Assembly: GCA_029252195.1 (NCBI GenBank)
Contig: JAQXBV010000021.1
Location: 1-41,650, forward strand
Direction: 5' to 3'
DNA length: 41,650 nucleotides
Source of the DNA: Yoonia sp.
GTDB taxonomy: Bacteria > Pseudomonadota > Alphaproteobacteria > Rhodobacterales > Rhodobacteraceae
Shown piece by piece: positions 27,533 through 36,556 of the stretch. The notes under the pieces are model-generated. The model saw nothing but the letters and a program-made list of their open reading frames with translations. It was not told the origin of the DNA and ran no database searches. Each line of letters begins with the position of its first letter. The stretch's first letter is position 1. Both the position numbers and the translations under genes were made by a program.

Positions 27533-28905
27533 TTCCTCGGCGGCACCAGCTTATCCGGATTCATGATGTTCTGTGGATCAAGGGCGGTTTTGATGGCGCC
27601 CATGACGGCCCAAGCGGGCCCGTGTTCGGCCTCCATATAGCCAAGCTTGCCCATACCGACGCCGTGTTCGCCCGTGATGGTGCCGCCCAATGCGAGGGCC
27701 CGTTTGGCCATGCGGGCGGCGAGGGCCACGGCGATGTCGCGCTCTTCGGGGATATTCGGGTCGATCAGAAGGGCTGCGTGAAAGTTACCGTCGCCGACAT
27801 GGCCGACAATCGGGCCGGGAATGCCGGAGGCGGCGATATCGGCTTTGGTTTCTAGCAGTGCCTCGGCCAGCCGCGAGATTGGCACGCAAACGTCGGTGAC
27901 GACCGCAACGGCCCCCTTGCGCGAGGCGAGCATGGCGTAATAGGCCTCGTGGCGCATTTTCCACAGGCGGTTGCGGTCCTTTGATTTCGCGGACCATTCA
28001 AAGCCTTGGGAGCCGTGTTCGGCGGCGATCTCGCCAAATGTCGCGGCGTCTTCGGCGACAGAGGTATCGGTGCCGTGAAATTCCAAGAGCAGGTGTGGCG
28101 CGTCGCGGAAGCTGGCCCCAGAATAAGCATTTACGGCCAAGGCAGCGTCGCTATCGACAAGCTCGATGCGCGCGACTTGGATCCCCATTTGAATGGTCTC
28201 AATGACCGCATTCACGGCACCTTCGATAGTGTCAAACGCGCAGATGGCCGAAGAGCTTGCCTGCGGTTGCCCGTGCAGTTGCAGCGTGATTTCGGTGATG
28301 ATGCCAAGCGTGCCCTCAGAGCCGACCATCAGGCCAGTCAGGTCATAGCCCGCCGAGGATTTGCGCGCGCGTGTCCCTGTGTAGATGATCTCGCCCGAGG
28401 CCAGAACCACGGTCAGCCCCATGACATTGTCGCGCATCGTGCCATAACGGACGGAAGTGGTGCCAGAGGCACGGGTCGCGGTCATACCACCCAGCGAGGC
28501 ATTGGCTCCGGGATCGACGGGAAAGAAAAGGCCCGTTTCGCGCAGATGTGTATTGAGCGCTTCGCGGGTGACACCGGGTTGGACTTGGGCGTCCATATCG
28601 GCGGGATTGACGGCAAGGATCTTGTCCATCCGCGACAGGTCAATCGTGAGGCCGCCGCGTGGCGCAAGGCTATGGCCTTCCAGCGAGGTGCCTGTACCCC
28701 ACGGGATAATCGGACATTCGTGTGCGGCACAGATCTTGACGATCTCGCTCACCTCTTCGGTCGAGACAGCGTAGGCCACCGCATCGGGGGGCATAGGCGT
28801 AAAATGCGACTCCGATTGGCCATGCAAGGCCAGATCAGACTTGGTCACAGAGAGACGATCCCCTAGAAGGGAGCTGAGAGCGGTGATGGCGGATGAAATA
28901 GTCAT
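27529..28905 (-). CDS. FAD-binding oxidoreductase, D-lactate dehydrogenase (cytochrome) type
   Basis: The 458-residue flavoprotein is of the GlcD/Dld family. The FAD PCMH domain has PIIPWGTGTSLEGHSLAPRGG (about residues 77-97), DPGANASLGGMTATRASGT and the later GSEGTLGIITE; the C-terminal FAD-oxidase domain ends with GPIVGHVGDGNFH and ITGEHGVGMGKL. These fit D-lactate dehydrogenase (quinone or cytochrome linked), but other 2-hydroxyacids are possible. The ATG at 28905 gives MTISSAITAL; the frame reaches 28953 but the extension looks non-coding. No clear Shine-Dalgarno. It is divergent from the chloride channel gene with a 48-base gap. Confidence 0.9.
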   Translation of the reverse strand: MTISSAITALSSLLGDRLSVTKSDLALHGQSESHFTPMPPDAVAYAVSTEEVSEIVKICAAHECPIIPWGTGTSLEGHSLAPRGGLTIDLSRMDKILAVNPADMDAQVQPGVTREALNTHLRETGLFFPVDPGANASLGGMTATRASGTTSVRYGTMRDNVMGLTVVLASGEIIYTGTRARKSSAGYDLTGLMVGSEGTLGIITEITLQLHGQPQASSSAICAFDTIEGAVNAVIETIQMGIQVARIELVDSDAALAVNAYSGASFRDAPHLLLEFHGTDTSVAEDAATFGEIAAEHGSQGFEWSAKSKDRNRLWKMRHEAYYAMLASRKGAVAVVTDVCVPISRLAEALLETKADIAASGIPGPIVGHVGDGNFHAALLIDPNIPEERDIAVALAARMAKRALALGGTITGEHGVGMGKLGYMEAEHGPAWAVMGAIKTALDPQNIMNPDKLVPPRN

Positions 28906-28953
28906 AGCGCACAGTAGCGCGGCTTTGAGCGCGGCACCAGAGGTGGAGACCAA

Positions 28954-30642
28954 ATGGCGGGGCCAGTTTTAACGTGGATCGGCGAGGGCGTCTCGGGCGT
29001 CAAACAGTCATGTCGGAACGGGTTTCATCTGGTCAAAACGCGTGGTCCGTCGCAGTTGCAGTTTTGGTTTATTGCGCTCGCGATTGGGATCGCTTCAGGC
29101 TTCGCCGCCGTCCTTTTCCGCTTGGGCATCAACTGGTTGCAAGGCGCGCTTTACGGGACGGGCGATGCGTCCCAATTTGAAACGGCCGTAGCGCAGTTGG
29201 CGTGGTATCAGGTTTTGATCATCCCGATTTTGGGCGGCTTGGCAGTGGGGGTGATCCTGGACCGGTTCACTAATGACGGGCGGGCCCGCTCGGTCAGCGA
29301 CGTGATTGAGGGAGCGGCGCTGAACGAGGGGCGCGTCGCGGTGCGCCGTGGATTTGCCTCGGCACTGGCCAGCCTGATCACGCTCTCGACGGGCGGATCA
29401 TCGGGCCGGGAAGGCCCTGTCGTGCATTTGGCCGCCGTGCTGTCGACACTGGTCAGCCGCGCCATTCGCGCCAACGGGATCACAGGGCGCGATTTGCTCG
29501 GCTGTGCCGTGGCCGCCGCCGTATCGGCCAGCTTTAACTCGCCGCTGGCGGGGGCATTATTCGCGCTTGAGGTGATTTTGCGTCACTTCGCGGTTCATGC
29601 CTTTGCGCCCATTGTGATCGCGAGCGTGGCGGGCACCGTGATCAACCGTTTGTCCTTTGGTGACGTGACAGAATTCGTGCTGCCCGTCCAAAACGCGCTT
29701 GGGTTTTATGTCGAACTACCCGCCTTTTTGCTGTTGGGGCTGGTCTGCGGTTTGGTCGCATTTGTGCTGATGCGCGCGCTTTTCTGGGCCGATGATCTGG
29801 GGACAACTGTGCAGAATGCGCTCGGTTTCCCCCGCTATTTACGCCCCGCACTGGCTGGCGCAATGCTTGGTGGATTGGCGATTTTCTGGCCGCATATCAT
29901 CGGCGTGGGCTACGAGACCACCACGGCCGCGCTGACTGGCAAGTTGGTCTTGCTCGAGGCGATTGTCTTTGCTGTGCTCAAAGTTATCGCCGTCGCGATT
30001 ACTTTGGGCGGGCGCATGGGGGGCGGCATATTCTCACCCTCTTTGATGATTGGGGCATTGACGGGGCTTGCCTTTGGCGCGATCGCAACGGGGATTTTCC
30101 CGACCCTCTCGGATGGCGTCACGATCTACGCTTTGGCCGGAATGGGGGCTGTGGCGGCGGCCGTGTTGGGCGCGCCGATTTCAACGACCCTGATCGTGTT
30201 TGAATTGACCGGAGACTGGCAAACGGCCATGGCGGTGATGGTCTCGGTGTCCATGTCAACGGCGCTCGCCTCACGGCTTGTTGACCGGTCGTTCTTTCTC
30301 ACCCAACTGGAGCGGCGCAATGTGCATCTGGCGGCTGGCCCGCAGGCCTATCTTTTGGCGACATTCCGCGTGAGCACGATCATGCGCGAGAGCGGCGCAA
30401 AGCGGGCAGCGCCAGAGGATGCCTGCTGGGAATTGGTCGGAGAAGGGGTTTACATCGACGGAAACGCGACCTTGGAACAGGCCATGCCAATGTTTGAGCA
30501 GGGCAACCACGCCTATATTCCAGTGGTTACGCTGGGCGGGGATGACAGCCCGCCCGAGCTATGCGGTGCGTTATTTCAGGTCGACGCATTGCGCGCGATG
30601 AACAAGGCCTTGGCTGCAACGGCCAAGGAGGAACACTCTTAA
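28954..30642 (+). CDS. CLC family chloride channel/antiporter
   Basis: This 562-residue inner-membrane protein of the CLC family carries the usual long series of hydrophobic helices (about residues 38-440) and a C-terminal cytoplasmic CBS-like part (about 450-555). The gating glutamate is present in GREGP (151-155, Glu153), as is RMGGGIFSPSLMIGA of the third selectivity stretch. The first selectivity motif, normally GSGIP, is RSVSD at 112-116 followed by VIEGA. Chloride channel or proton-coupled exchange cannot be told apart here. It converges on the DUF427 gene with a four-base overlap. Confidence 0.9.
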   Translation: MAGPVLTWIGEGVSGVKQSCRNGFHLVKTRGPSQLQFWFIALAIGIASGFAAVLFRLGINWLQGALYGTGDASQFETAVAQLAWYQVLIIPILGGLAVGVILDRFTNDGRARSVSDVIEGAALNEGRVAVRRGFASALASLITLSTGGSSGREGPVVHLAAVLSTLVSRAIRANGITGRDLLGCAVAAAVSASFNSPLAGALFALEVILRHFAVHAFAPIVIASVAGTVINRLSFGDVTEFVLPVQNALGFYVELPAFLLLGLVCGLVAFVLMRALFWADDLGTTVQNALGFPRYLRPALAGAMLGGLAIFWPHIIGVGYETTTAALTGKLVLLEAIVFAVLKVIAVAITLGGRMGGGIFSPSLMIGALTGLAFGAIATGIFPTLSDGVTIYALAGMGAVAAAVLGAPISTTLIVFELTGDWQTAMAVMVSVSMSTALASRLVDRSFFLTQLERRNVHLAAGPQAYLLATFRVSTIMRESGAKRAAPEDACWELVGEGVYIDGNATLEQAMPMFEQGNHAYIPVVTLGGDDSPPELCGALFQVDALRAMNKALAATAKEEHS

Positions 30643-30983
30643 ACCTGTTCGACGGTCACTTTTTCATTAGTGTAAAACGCGATGTGATCCTTGATCGCGG
30701 CAACGTCAGGCTTTGGCGCTTCATAAGACCAGCCCGCGTTTTTGATCGGTCCGCTTTTCGCAACAATCGTGAAATAGGAGGCTGTCCCCTTGAACGGGCA
30801 GCTGGATGTCTGGTCTGTCGGATCAAGAAACGCCATCGCGATATCGCCTCGCGGGAAATAGATAACAGGCGGGTAATCGCTTTCGGTCAATTCCAATGCG
30901 TCATTGCTTTCGCCGATTACGGCACCAGCCGCGCGGATGACCCAAGTGCCGGTCGCGGGACGAATGGTGATTTTTTGCGCCAT
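30639..30983 (-). CDS. DUF427 domain-containing protein
   Basis: A 114-residue protein that is a single DUF427 domain, recognised from GTWVIRAAGAVIGESNDALELTE, the YPPVIYFPRGDIAM strand pair, the SCPFKGTASYFTI motif and AGWSYEAPKP. The function of DUF427 is not known; a small beta fold is expected. AAGGACTATAAC precedes the ATG with AAGGA seven bases out. It follows pepP on the same strand after 24 bases and may be co-transcribed with it. Confidence 0.9.
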   Translation of the reverse strand: MAQKITIRPATGTWVIRAAGAVIGESNDALELTESDYPPVIYFPRGDIAMAFLDPTDQTSSCPFKGTASYFTIVAKSGPIKNAGWSYEAPKPDVAAIKDHIAFYTNEKVTVEQV

Positions 30984-31007
30984 GTTATAGTCCTTAAAAT
31001 GTGAGGG

Positions 31008-32786
31008 TCACAGCGGTGCGCAGGCCTGTTGTATCCAAGCCAATGCGTCGTCGCGTAAGTCTGCCACCAAGACGTCCAACGTAGCCAAATGATACTGATC
31101 AATCCAGTCCCGTTCGTCGTTTGACAAAAGATTTGTGTCGATCAGGCGCCTGTCGAGCGGAACAAGCGTGAGGGTATCAAAAGCGAGCATATCGCGATCA
31201 TCGCCGCCTGCGATGGCAGGGGCAGGGATCACCGTGATCAGGTTTTCGATGCGAATTCCAAAGGCTCCTTCACGGTAATAGCCCGGCTCGTTTGACAAGA
31301 TCATGCCCGCCTCAAGCGCGACAGTGGAGCGGCGCGAGATGCCTTGCGGGCCTTCGTGCACGCTCAGATAACTTCCGATGCCGTGGCCTGTGCCGTGGTC
31401 GTAATCCATGCCTGCCGTCCAAAGCGGGAAGCGGGCCAGCGCGTCGAGGTGTTGGCCACCAACACCCTTGGGAAAGCGGGCGCGGCTGACTGCAATCATG
31501 CCCTGCAAAACGCGCGTATAGCATGTGCGGTGCGTGTCAGAGGGGGTGCCCACAATGATGGTGCGCGTGATGTCGGTGGTGCCATCCACATATTGGCCGC
31601 CACTGTCGACAAGCAGCAACTCGCCGGTTTTTACGGGGCGGTTCGTGGACTCGGTGACGCGGTAATGCACGATGGCCCCATGCGCGCCTGCGCCGCAAAT
31701 CGTCTCAAAGCTGATGTCGCGCAGCGCGTTGGTCTCTCGGCGGAAGCCTTCGAGCTTTTTGACGACGTCGATCTCGGTCAAGGTCCCTTTGTGCGCTTCT
31801 TGGTCGAGCCATGCAAGAAAGCGAACCATCGCCACGCCGTCACGTTTGGCCGCAGCCTTCGCGCCCGCGATTTCAGTCGGGTTTTTGAGGGCCTTGGGCA
31901 GCAAGCACGGGTCGGGCGCATGGGTGACAGTCGCGTTAGCGAGGGCCAAGCGGAGCGCTTCTGGCGCCGTTTTGGGATCGATTTGGACCGTGCAAGTTGA
32001 GGTTTTGACGTGCTCGGCAAAGGCGCTGATGTTATATGTGGTGACCTCGGCTCCGAGGTGATCTGCAATGTCGTGCGCCTTATTCGGCCCGGCAAAAAGA
32101 TCAACCGCACCAGATTTGTGAAATATCGCAAAGGCTTGCGGGACAGGATTGCGCTCGATATCGGCGCCGCGAATGTTGAGCAGCCACGCGATACTATCGG
32201 GCAGGGTGACGACAGCGCAATCCGCTTTGAGCAAGGGCGCAAGCCGCGCGCGTTTATCGGCACTGCTTTCGCCCGCAAGCGAAATATCCTGCGCAAAGAA
32301 GGGGGCGGTAGGGGCTGCGGGTTGATCGGCCCAAATCGCATCGACGAGGTTTTCGGTCGCTTTCAGCGTCATTTCCGGCAGGGCGTCACGCAGGGTGTTG
32401 ATCTCATCCACGGTATGCAGCCAAGGATCAAACCCGATGACGCTGCCTGTCGGGAGGGCATCCTTGAGCCAATCCGCGGCGCCGATTTCGGGCCAGTGAA
32501 CTGGGCTGAAAACATCCGCAATCTGGTCGCGGACCTGCACGCGGTAGCGGCCATCGATGAAAACGCCCGCCTTATCCGCCGTCGCGATACAAAAGCCCGC
32601 AGAGCCTGTGAACCCTGTAAGCCATGCAAGGCGCGCGTCACGCGGGGCCACATATTCGCCCTGATGCGCATCGGCACGGGGGATGAAGAAGGCGTCGACA
32701 TGGTGCGCCACCATTTGGGTGCGCAGGGCCGCTAATCGCGCGGGCCCTTGGCTTGGATCGGAACTGTTCTCAAACGTCTGAAACAT
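31008..32786 (-). CDS. aminopeptidase P family protein (M24B metallopeptidase)
   Basis: The 592-residue protein is a large (three-domain, eukaryote-like) aminopeptidase P that removes N-terminal residues preceding proline. Two creatinase-like N-domains begin RLAALRTQMVAHHVDAFFIPRADAHQGEY and the C-terminal pita-bread domain carries the metal ligands: Asp pair in LLVDSGGQYVDGTTDITRT, His in YDHGTGHGIGSYLSVHEGP, and Glu in LSNEPGYYREGAFGIRIEN. The ATG at 32786 has GAAGATGGGG upstream; an extension to 32855 crosses a terminator-like repeat and is rejected. It follows cobT but beyond a hairpin. Confidence 0.93.
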   Translation of the reverse strand: MFQTFENSSDPSQGPARLAALRTQMVAHHVDAFFIPRADAHQGEYVAPRDARLAWLTGFTGSAGFCIATADKAGVFIDGRYRVQVRDQIADVFSPVHWPEIGAADWLKDALPTGSVIGFDPWLHTVDEINTLRDALPEMTLKATENLVDAIWADQPAAPTAPFFAQDISLAGESSADKRARLAPLLKADCAVVTLPDSIAWLLNIRGADIERNPVPQAFAIFHKSGAVDLFAGPNKAHDIADHLGAEVTTYNISAFAEHVKTSTCTVQIDPKTAPEALRLALANATVTHAPDPCLLPKALKNPTEIAGAKAAAKRDGVAMVRFLAWLDQEAHKGTLTEIDVVKKLEGFRRETNALRDISFETICGAGAHGAIVHYRVTESTNRPVKTGELLLVDSGGQYVDGTTDITRTIIVGTPSDTHRTCYTRVLQGMIAVSRARFPKGVGGQHLDALARFPLWTAGMDYDHGTGHGIGSYLSVHEGPQGISRRSTVALEAGMILSNEPGYYREGAFGIRIENLITVIPAPAIAGGDDRDMLAFDTLTLVPLDRRLIDTNLLSNDERDWIDQYHLATLDVLVADLRDDALAWIQQACAPL

Positions 32787-32803
32787 GAAAAGACCCCATC
32801 TTC

Positions 32804-32832
32804 TTTTGGCCAAAAATACCTCCGCCGGAGGT
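32804..32832 (-). terminator. intergenic palindromic element with terminator hairpin between cobT and pepP
   Basis: Read on the reverse strand, ACCTCC-GGC-GGAGGT (32832 down to 32818) is followed by ATTTTT and then by a perfect 12-base palindrome TTTTGGCCAAAA (32804-32815). The hairpin plus T-run is a plausible intrinsic terminator for cobT. I recall this composite as common between genes in Rhodobacteraceae; a genome search would confirm. It ends about 18 bases before the pepP start. Confidence 0.72.
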
Positions 32833-32856
32833 TTGGCGCCCCAAGGGGGCGTCAAA
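32832..32856 (-). terminator. second hairpin directly after cobT
   Basis: On the reverse strand TTTGACGCCCCC and GGGGCGCCAAA form a stem of about eleven pairs (one mismatch) with a very short loop, starting two bases past the cobT stop. It has no T-run of its own but stands back to back with the ACCTCC/GGAGGT terminator hairpin, so together they likely end and protect the cobST transcript. Confidence 0.65.
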
Positions 32857-32857
32857 T

Positions 32858-34735
32858 TTAACTGACTTTGCGCATCCCCAAGACGCGGGCGCGTTTGCGC
32901 GGATCTGTGTCAAACAGGCTGGCAAGCTGCTCGGTCATCGCACCCGCAAGCTGCTCGACGTCCGTGATCGTCACTGCGCGCTCGTAATAGCGTGTCACGT
33001 CATGGCCGATCCCGATGGCGACGAGCTCCACCGCTTTGCGTTTCTCAACCATCGCGATCACGTCGCGCAGGTGCTTTTCAAGGTAATTGGCAGGGTTCAC
33101 CGACAGGGTGCTATCGTCAACCGGCGCACCGTCAGAGATCACCATCAAAACCTTGCGCTGCTCTGGGCGGTTCACGACACGGCGGTGCGCCCATTCGAGC
33201 GCCTCACCGTCGATGTTTTCCTTCAAGAGGCCTTCTTTCATCATCAGCCCCAGATTGGGCCGCGTTCTGCGCCAAGGCGCGTCGGCGGATTTATAGACAA
33301 TGTGGCGCAAGTCGTTGAGGCGGCCGGGCGTGACGGGGCGACCTTCGGCCAGCCACTTTTCCCGGGATTGCCCGCCTTTCCATGCCTTGGTGGTAAAGCC
33401 CAGGATTTCGACTTTCACGGCGCAACGCTCAAGCGTGCGCGCCATCACGTCCGCACAAATCGCAGCAATAGAGATTGGGCGGCCACGCATGGAGCCCGAG
33501 TTATCAAGCAGAAGTGTGACGACCGTATCGCGGAAGTCGGTGTCTTTCTCGCGCTTGAACGAAAGTGGCGTTGTGGGCGAGGCGACGACGCGCGCGAGGC
33601 GGCCCGCGTCCAAGATACCTTCCTCAAGGTCGAATTCCCAAGAGCGGTTTTGCTGGGCTTGCAAGCGGCGTTGCAGCTTGTTGGCGAGGCGCGACACGGC
33701 GCCTTTGAGCGGCTCAAGCTGCTGGTCGAGATAGGCGCGCAGGCGCTCAAGCTCGGCAGCTTCGGCAAGATCCTCAGCAGAGATTTCCTCATCAAAATCG
33801 CTTGTAAAGACCTTATAATTCGGGTCCGCATCCGAGATCGGCAGAGGCGCGGGGGGCTCTAACGGTGCCTCGCCTTCGTTCACATCTGATTCGTCGCCCA
33901 TCTCGGCGTCGGCCTGATCATCCATTGAGACCTGCGCTTCGGATTGATCCTGCTGGTCCTCTTGGGTCTCTTCGGGCGAGGCTTCGGCCTCTTCGCCTTC
34001 GCTCTCGTCGTTGCCGTTACTGTCGGGCTGCTCTTCCTCGTCTGCGCCGTCTTGCGCCGCGTCGTCTTGGTCTTCGTCCGACGTGTCAGGGTCATCGCCC
34101 AACTGGTCGGCATAGCCAAGGTCGGCGATCATTTGGCGCGCAAATTTTGCGAAAGCCTGTTGGTCGGCGATCATATCGGAGAGGTTTGTCAGGGTGTTCC
34201 CCGCGTGATCCTCGATAAAGCCGCGCCAAAGCTCCATGACGTTTTCCGCCCCCTTCGGGAGCGGGCGGCCTGTGGCGAGGTGGCGGATCAGATAGCCAGC
34301 CGCCACCGCGAGCGGCGCATCCGAGGCGTTCGTGATCTGGTCATAGCCCTTGCGCCGTGCTTCATCGCCGATTTTCGCGTCGATGTTGCTCGCCGTGCCA
34401 GGCATGTGGCGGGCGCCAATCGCCTCAACCCGTGCGGACTCCATGGCCTCATAGAGGTCTTTGGCCATCTGGCCCTGCGGCATGTAACGCGCAGCGGTTT
34501 TGGCATCGTGGTATTTGTGGCGCAAGGCAAAGGCGTCTGCGGTGCCGCGTGCCAGTAGCACCTCTTCGCGTGTCATGCGGCGGGTAACTTGCGGCAGGCG
34601 CATGGTGTCGGCAGTTTGGCCCGCAGGATCAACTGAGTAGCTGACCGTCAGTTCGGGGTCATTGGCCATGACCTTCGTTGCCTCGGCGAGGGCCTTTTTA
34701 AACGGATCGGCTGGGTTGTCTGATGGTTTGGTCAT
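32858..34735 (-). CDS. cobT: aerobic cobaltochelatase subunit CobT
   Basis: CobT partners with CobS and CobN to insert cobalt into hydrogenobyrinic acid a,c-diamide in the aerobic cobalamin pathway, acting as the chaperone-like AAA partner with a von Willebrand A domain. The 625 residues are of family length: an N-terminal helical region, a strongly acidic Gln/Asp/Glu stretch (about 214-293), and the C-terminal VWA domain with MIDAS DNSGS at 411-415. AAGAGG lies nine bases before the ATG. It follows cobS after 70 bases that hold a large palindrome. cobN is not in the window. Confidence 0.96.
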   Translation of the reverse strand: MTKPSDNPADPFKKALAEATKVMANDPELTVSYSVDPAGQTADTMRLPQVTRRMTREEVLLARGTADAFALRHKYHDAKTAARYMPQGQMAKDLYEAMESARVEAIGARHMPGTASNIDAKIGDEARRKGYDQITNASDAPLAVAAGYLIRHLATGRPLPKGAENVMELWRGFIEDHAGNTLTNLSDMIADQQAFAKFARQMIADLGYADQLGDDPDTSDEDQDDAAQDGADEEEQPDSNGNDESEGEEAEASPEETQEDQQDQSEAQVSMDDQADAEMGDESDVNEGEAPLEPPAPLPISDADPNYKVFTSDFDEEISAEDLAEAAELERLRAYLDQQLEPLKGAVSRLANKLQRRLQAQQNRSWEFDLEEGILDAGRLARVVASPTTPLSFKREKDTDFRDTVVTLLLDNSGSMRGRPISIAAICADVMARTLERCAVKVEILGFTTKAWKGGQSREKWLAEGRPVTPGRLNDLRHIVYKSADAPWRRTRPNLGLMMKEGLLKENIDGEALEWAHRRVVNRPEQRKVLMVISDGAPVDDSTLSVNPANYLEKHLRDVIAMVEKRKAVELVAIGIGHDVTRYYERAVTITDVEQLAGAMTEQLASLFDTDPRKRARVLGMRKVS

Positions 34736-34757
34736 CTAGCTGTGCCTCTTGTCGTCA

Positions 34758-34802
34758 AATTTTCGCCGAAAATTTGGAGTTTTCGAATTTTCGGCGAAAA
34801 TT
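34758..34802. repeat. 17-base perfect inverted repeat in the cobS-cobT gap
   Basis: AATTTTCGCCGAAAATT (34758-34774) and AATTTTCGGCGAAAATT (34786-34802) are exact reverse complements separated by 11 bases. Each arm is itself palindromic apart from its central base. It begins three bases past the cobS stop codon and ends about eight bases before the cobT Shine-Dalgarno (reverse strand), so the mRNA carries a strong hairpin between the two genes. Confidence 0.93.
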
Positions 34803-34805
34803 CGG

Positions 34806-35792
34806 TTACCCCAAGCTCAGGCTTGCAGCGCTTTCAGGCAGTTCTTCGTCAAAGCAGCGCTGGTAGAATTCGGCAACAGTCTGACGCTCCAACTCGTCGC
34901 ATTTGTTCAGGAACGACAGGCGGAAGGCGTAGCCTACGTCTTGGAAGATGCGCGCGTTTTCGGCCCATGCCAGAACGGTGCGTGGCGACATCACGGTAGA
35001 AAGATCGCCGTTCATGAATGCCGTGCGCGTCAGGTCGGCAACGGTGACCATCTGGCTGACGATCCTGCGTCCCTTGTCGTTGTTATAGTGTGGCGACTTG
35101 GACAGCACGATGGCTGCCTCGGCGTCGTGGCTGAGGTAATTCAGCGTGGCGACAAGCGACCAGCGGTCCATCTGCGCTTGGTTGATCTGCTGTGTGCCGT
35201 GGTAGAGGCCCGTTGTGTCGCCAAGGCCAACGGTGTTGGCTGTCGCAAACAGACGGAAGAATTTATGCGGCGTGATGATCTCGTTCTGGTCGAGCAGCGT
35301 GAGTTTGCCGTCGGCCTCCAACACGCGCTGGATCACGAACATCACGTCGGCGCGGCCTGCGTCATATTCATCAAACACGATCGCAACAGGGTTGCGCAGC
35401 GCCCACGGCAGGATGCCTTCGTGGAATTCGGTCACTTGCACGCCGTCGCGCAGCTTGATCGCGTCTTTGCCGATCAGGTCGATACGGGAAATGTGGCTGT
35501 CGAGGTTGACGCGCACGCAGGGCCAGTTGATGCGGGCCGCGACTTGTTCGATATGCGTCGATTTGCCCGTGCCGTGGTAGCCTTGGATCATGACGCGGCG
35601 GTTGTATCCAAAGCCTGCAAGGATCGCCAAAGTCGTGTCGGGATCAAACTTATAGGTCGGGTCAATCTCTGGCACGCGGTCAGAGCGTTCTGCAAACCCT
35701 TTGATTTTCATGTCGCTGTCGATGCCAAACACCTCGCGAACAGAGATATCTTCGGTCGGTTTTGCGTTCATGTCTGTCATACCGTCGGCCAT
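34806..35792 (-). CDS. cobS: aerobic cobaltochelatase subunit CobS
   Basis: CobS is the AAA+ ATPase subunit of the aerobic cobaltochelatase and forms rings with CobT. At 328 residues it has the family length. Walker [10 protein letters not shown] is at 71-79, Walker B with sensor context appears in [17 protein letters not shown], and [23 protein letters not shown] and MDRWS follow. AGGAAGG lies seven bases before the ATG at 35792, which decides the start over an open extension to 35903. First gene of the cobS-cobT unit. Confidence 0.96.
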   Translation of the reverse strand: MADGMTDMNAKPTEDISVREVFGIDSDMKIKGFAERSDRVPEIDPTYKFDPDTTLAILAGFGYNRRVMIQGYHGTGKSTHIEQVAARINWPCVRVNLDSHISRIDLIGKDAIKLRDGVQVTEFHEGILPWALRNPVAIVFDEYDAGRADVMFVIQRVLEADGKLTLLDQNEIITPHKFFRLFATANTVGLGDTTGLYHGTQQINQAQMDRWSLVATLNYLSHDAEAAIVLSKSPHYNNDKGRRIVSQMVTVADLTRTAFMNGDLSTVMSPRTVLAWAENARIFQDVGYAFRLSFLNKCDELERQTVAEFYQRCFDEELPESAASLSLG

Positions 35793-36010
35793 TGGGGCTG
35801 CCTTCCTGTGTGGTGCTTTTGCGCGTCTAATGTGATGGTCTTGGAATGCAACATATTCCAATGCACTGCAAGGGGAAGGGGGCTTGCACTTTAGCCTTAT
35901 CATTTTGCGGTACTGGCTTCAGTTAGCCGCACCATCTGCCTGCCCAGCAATATGTTGCCTTTTGCGCAGATCGTGTCACATTGGGGAAAAACGACAGGTA
36001 AAAGGGCGCG
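35793..36010. promoter_or_regulatory. divergent control region cobS / ECF sigma gene
   Basis: These 218 bases lie between two divergent starts and hold no gene. A perfect 7-base inverted repeat TTGGAAT-N7-ATTCCAA (35841-35861) stands about 50-70 bases before the cobS ATG and could be an operator. The 10-mer GCAACATATT (35848-35857) recurs inverted as AATATGTTGC at 35949-35958, nearer the sigma gene. No clear promoter boxes were recognised on either side, and no cobalamin riboswitch was identified by eye. Confidence 0.4.
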
Positions 36011-36556
36011 ATGGCAGAGCTTTCCGACATTGAGACGTATCTCTCCAAATGCGCGATTGGCGACAGAGACGCCTTTGCAGCGCTTTATTCTGCGACATCG
36101 GCGAAACTATTTGGCATCTGCCTGCGTGTTTTAGGTAATCGGGCAGAAGCCGAGGATGCCTTGCAGGATGTCTTTGTCAAAATCTGGCACAATGCGGATC
36201 GCTATCAGGTGAATGGGCTGAGCCCGATGACGTGGCTCATCACGGTTGCGCGCAACCTTGCGATCGACAAATTGCGTGCGCGCAAAACGGCACGCGGTGC
36301 AGGGTTGGACGAGGCCGAAGAGCTGCCAAGTGCAGCGCCCGGCCCAGAGGCGCTTGCGGTTGCGGCGTCGGATCGGGTGCAAATCGTGGCCTGTATGGCC
36401 GAGCTGGAGCCGGACAAATCAGACGCGGTCCGCCGCGCCTATTTGGAAGGGGAAACATATCAAGAGCTGGCGGAGCGCTACGGCGTCCCGCTGAACACTG
36501 TCCGGACATGGCTGCGCCGCAGTCTGATCAAATTGAAAGAGTGTTTGTCGCGATGA
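36011..36556 (+). CDS. ECF-type RNA polymerase sigma factor
   Basis: The 181-residue protein is a group 4 (extracytoplasmic function) sigma factor. Region 2 spans FAALYSATSAKLFGICLRVLGNRAEAEDALQDVFVKIWHNADRY (about residues 22-66) and region 2.4 MTWLITVARNLAIDKLRARK; region 4 is YLEGETYQELAERYGVPLNTVRTWLRRSLIKLKECL near the end. AAAGGG lies about five bases before the ATG. Its stop overlaps the anti-sigma start (ATGA), so the pair is coupled. The trigger and regulon are not visible; the nearby MsrB suggests oxidative or envelope stress only as a guess. Confidence 0.94.
   Translation: MAELSDIETYLSKCAIGDRDAFAALYSATSAKLFGICLRVLGNRAEAEDALQDVFVKIWHNADRYQVNGLSPMTWLITVARNLAIDKLRARKTARGAGLDEAEELPSAAPGPEALAVAASDRVQIVACMAELEPDKSDAVRRAYLEGETYQELAERYGVPLNTVRTWLRRSLIKLKECLSR

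Noticed and set aside
28006..28866. Forward open frame of 286 codons opposite the D-lactate dehydrogenase-type gene
   Set aside because: Shadow frame; the reverse-strand protein has clear FAD-domain motifs.
34749..35894. Forward open frame of 381 codons opposite cobS
   Set aside because: Shadow frame spanning the palindromic repeat; cobS on the reverse strand has Walker motifs and a strong ribosome site.
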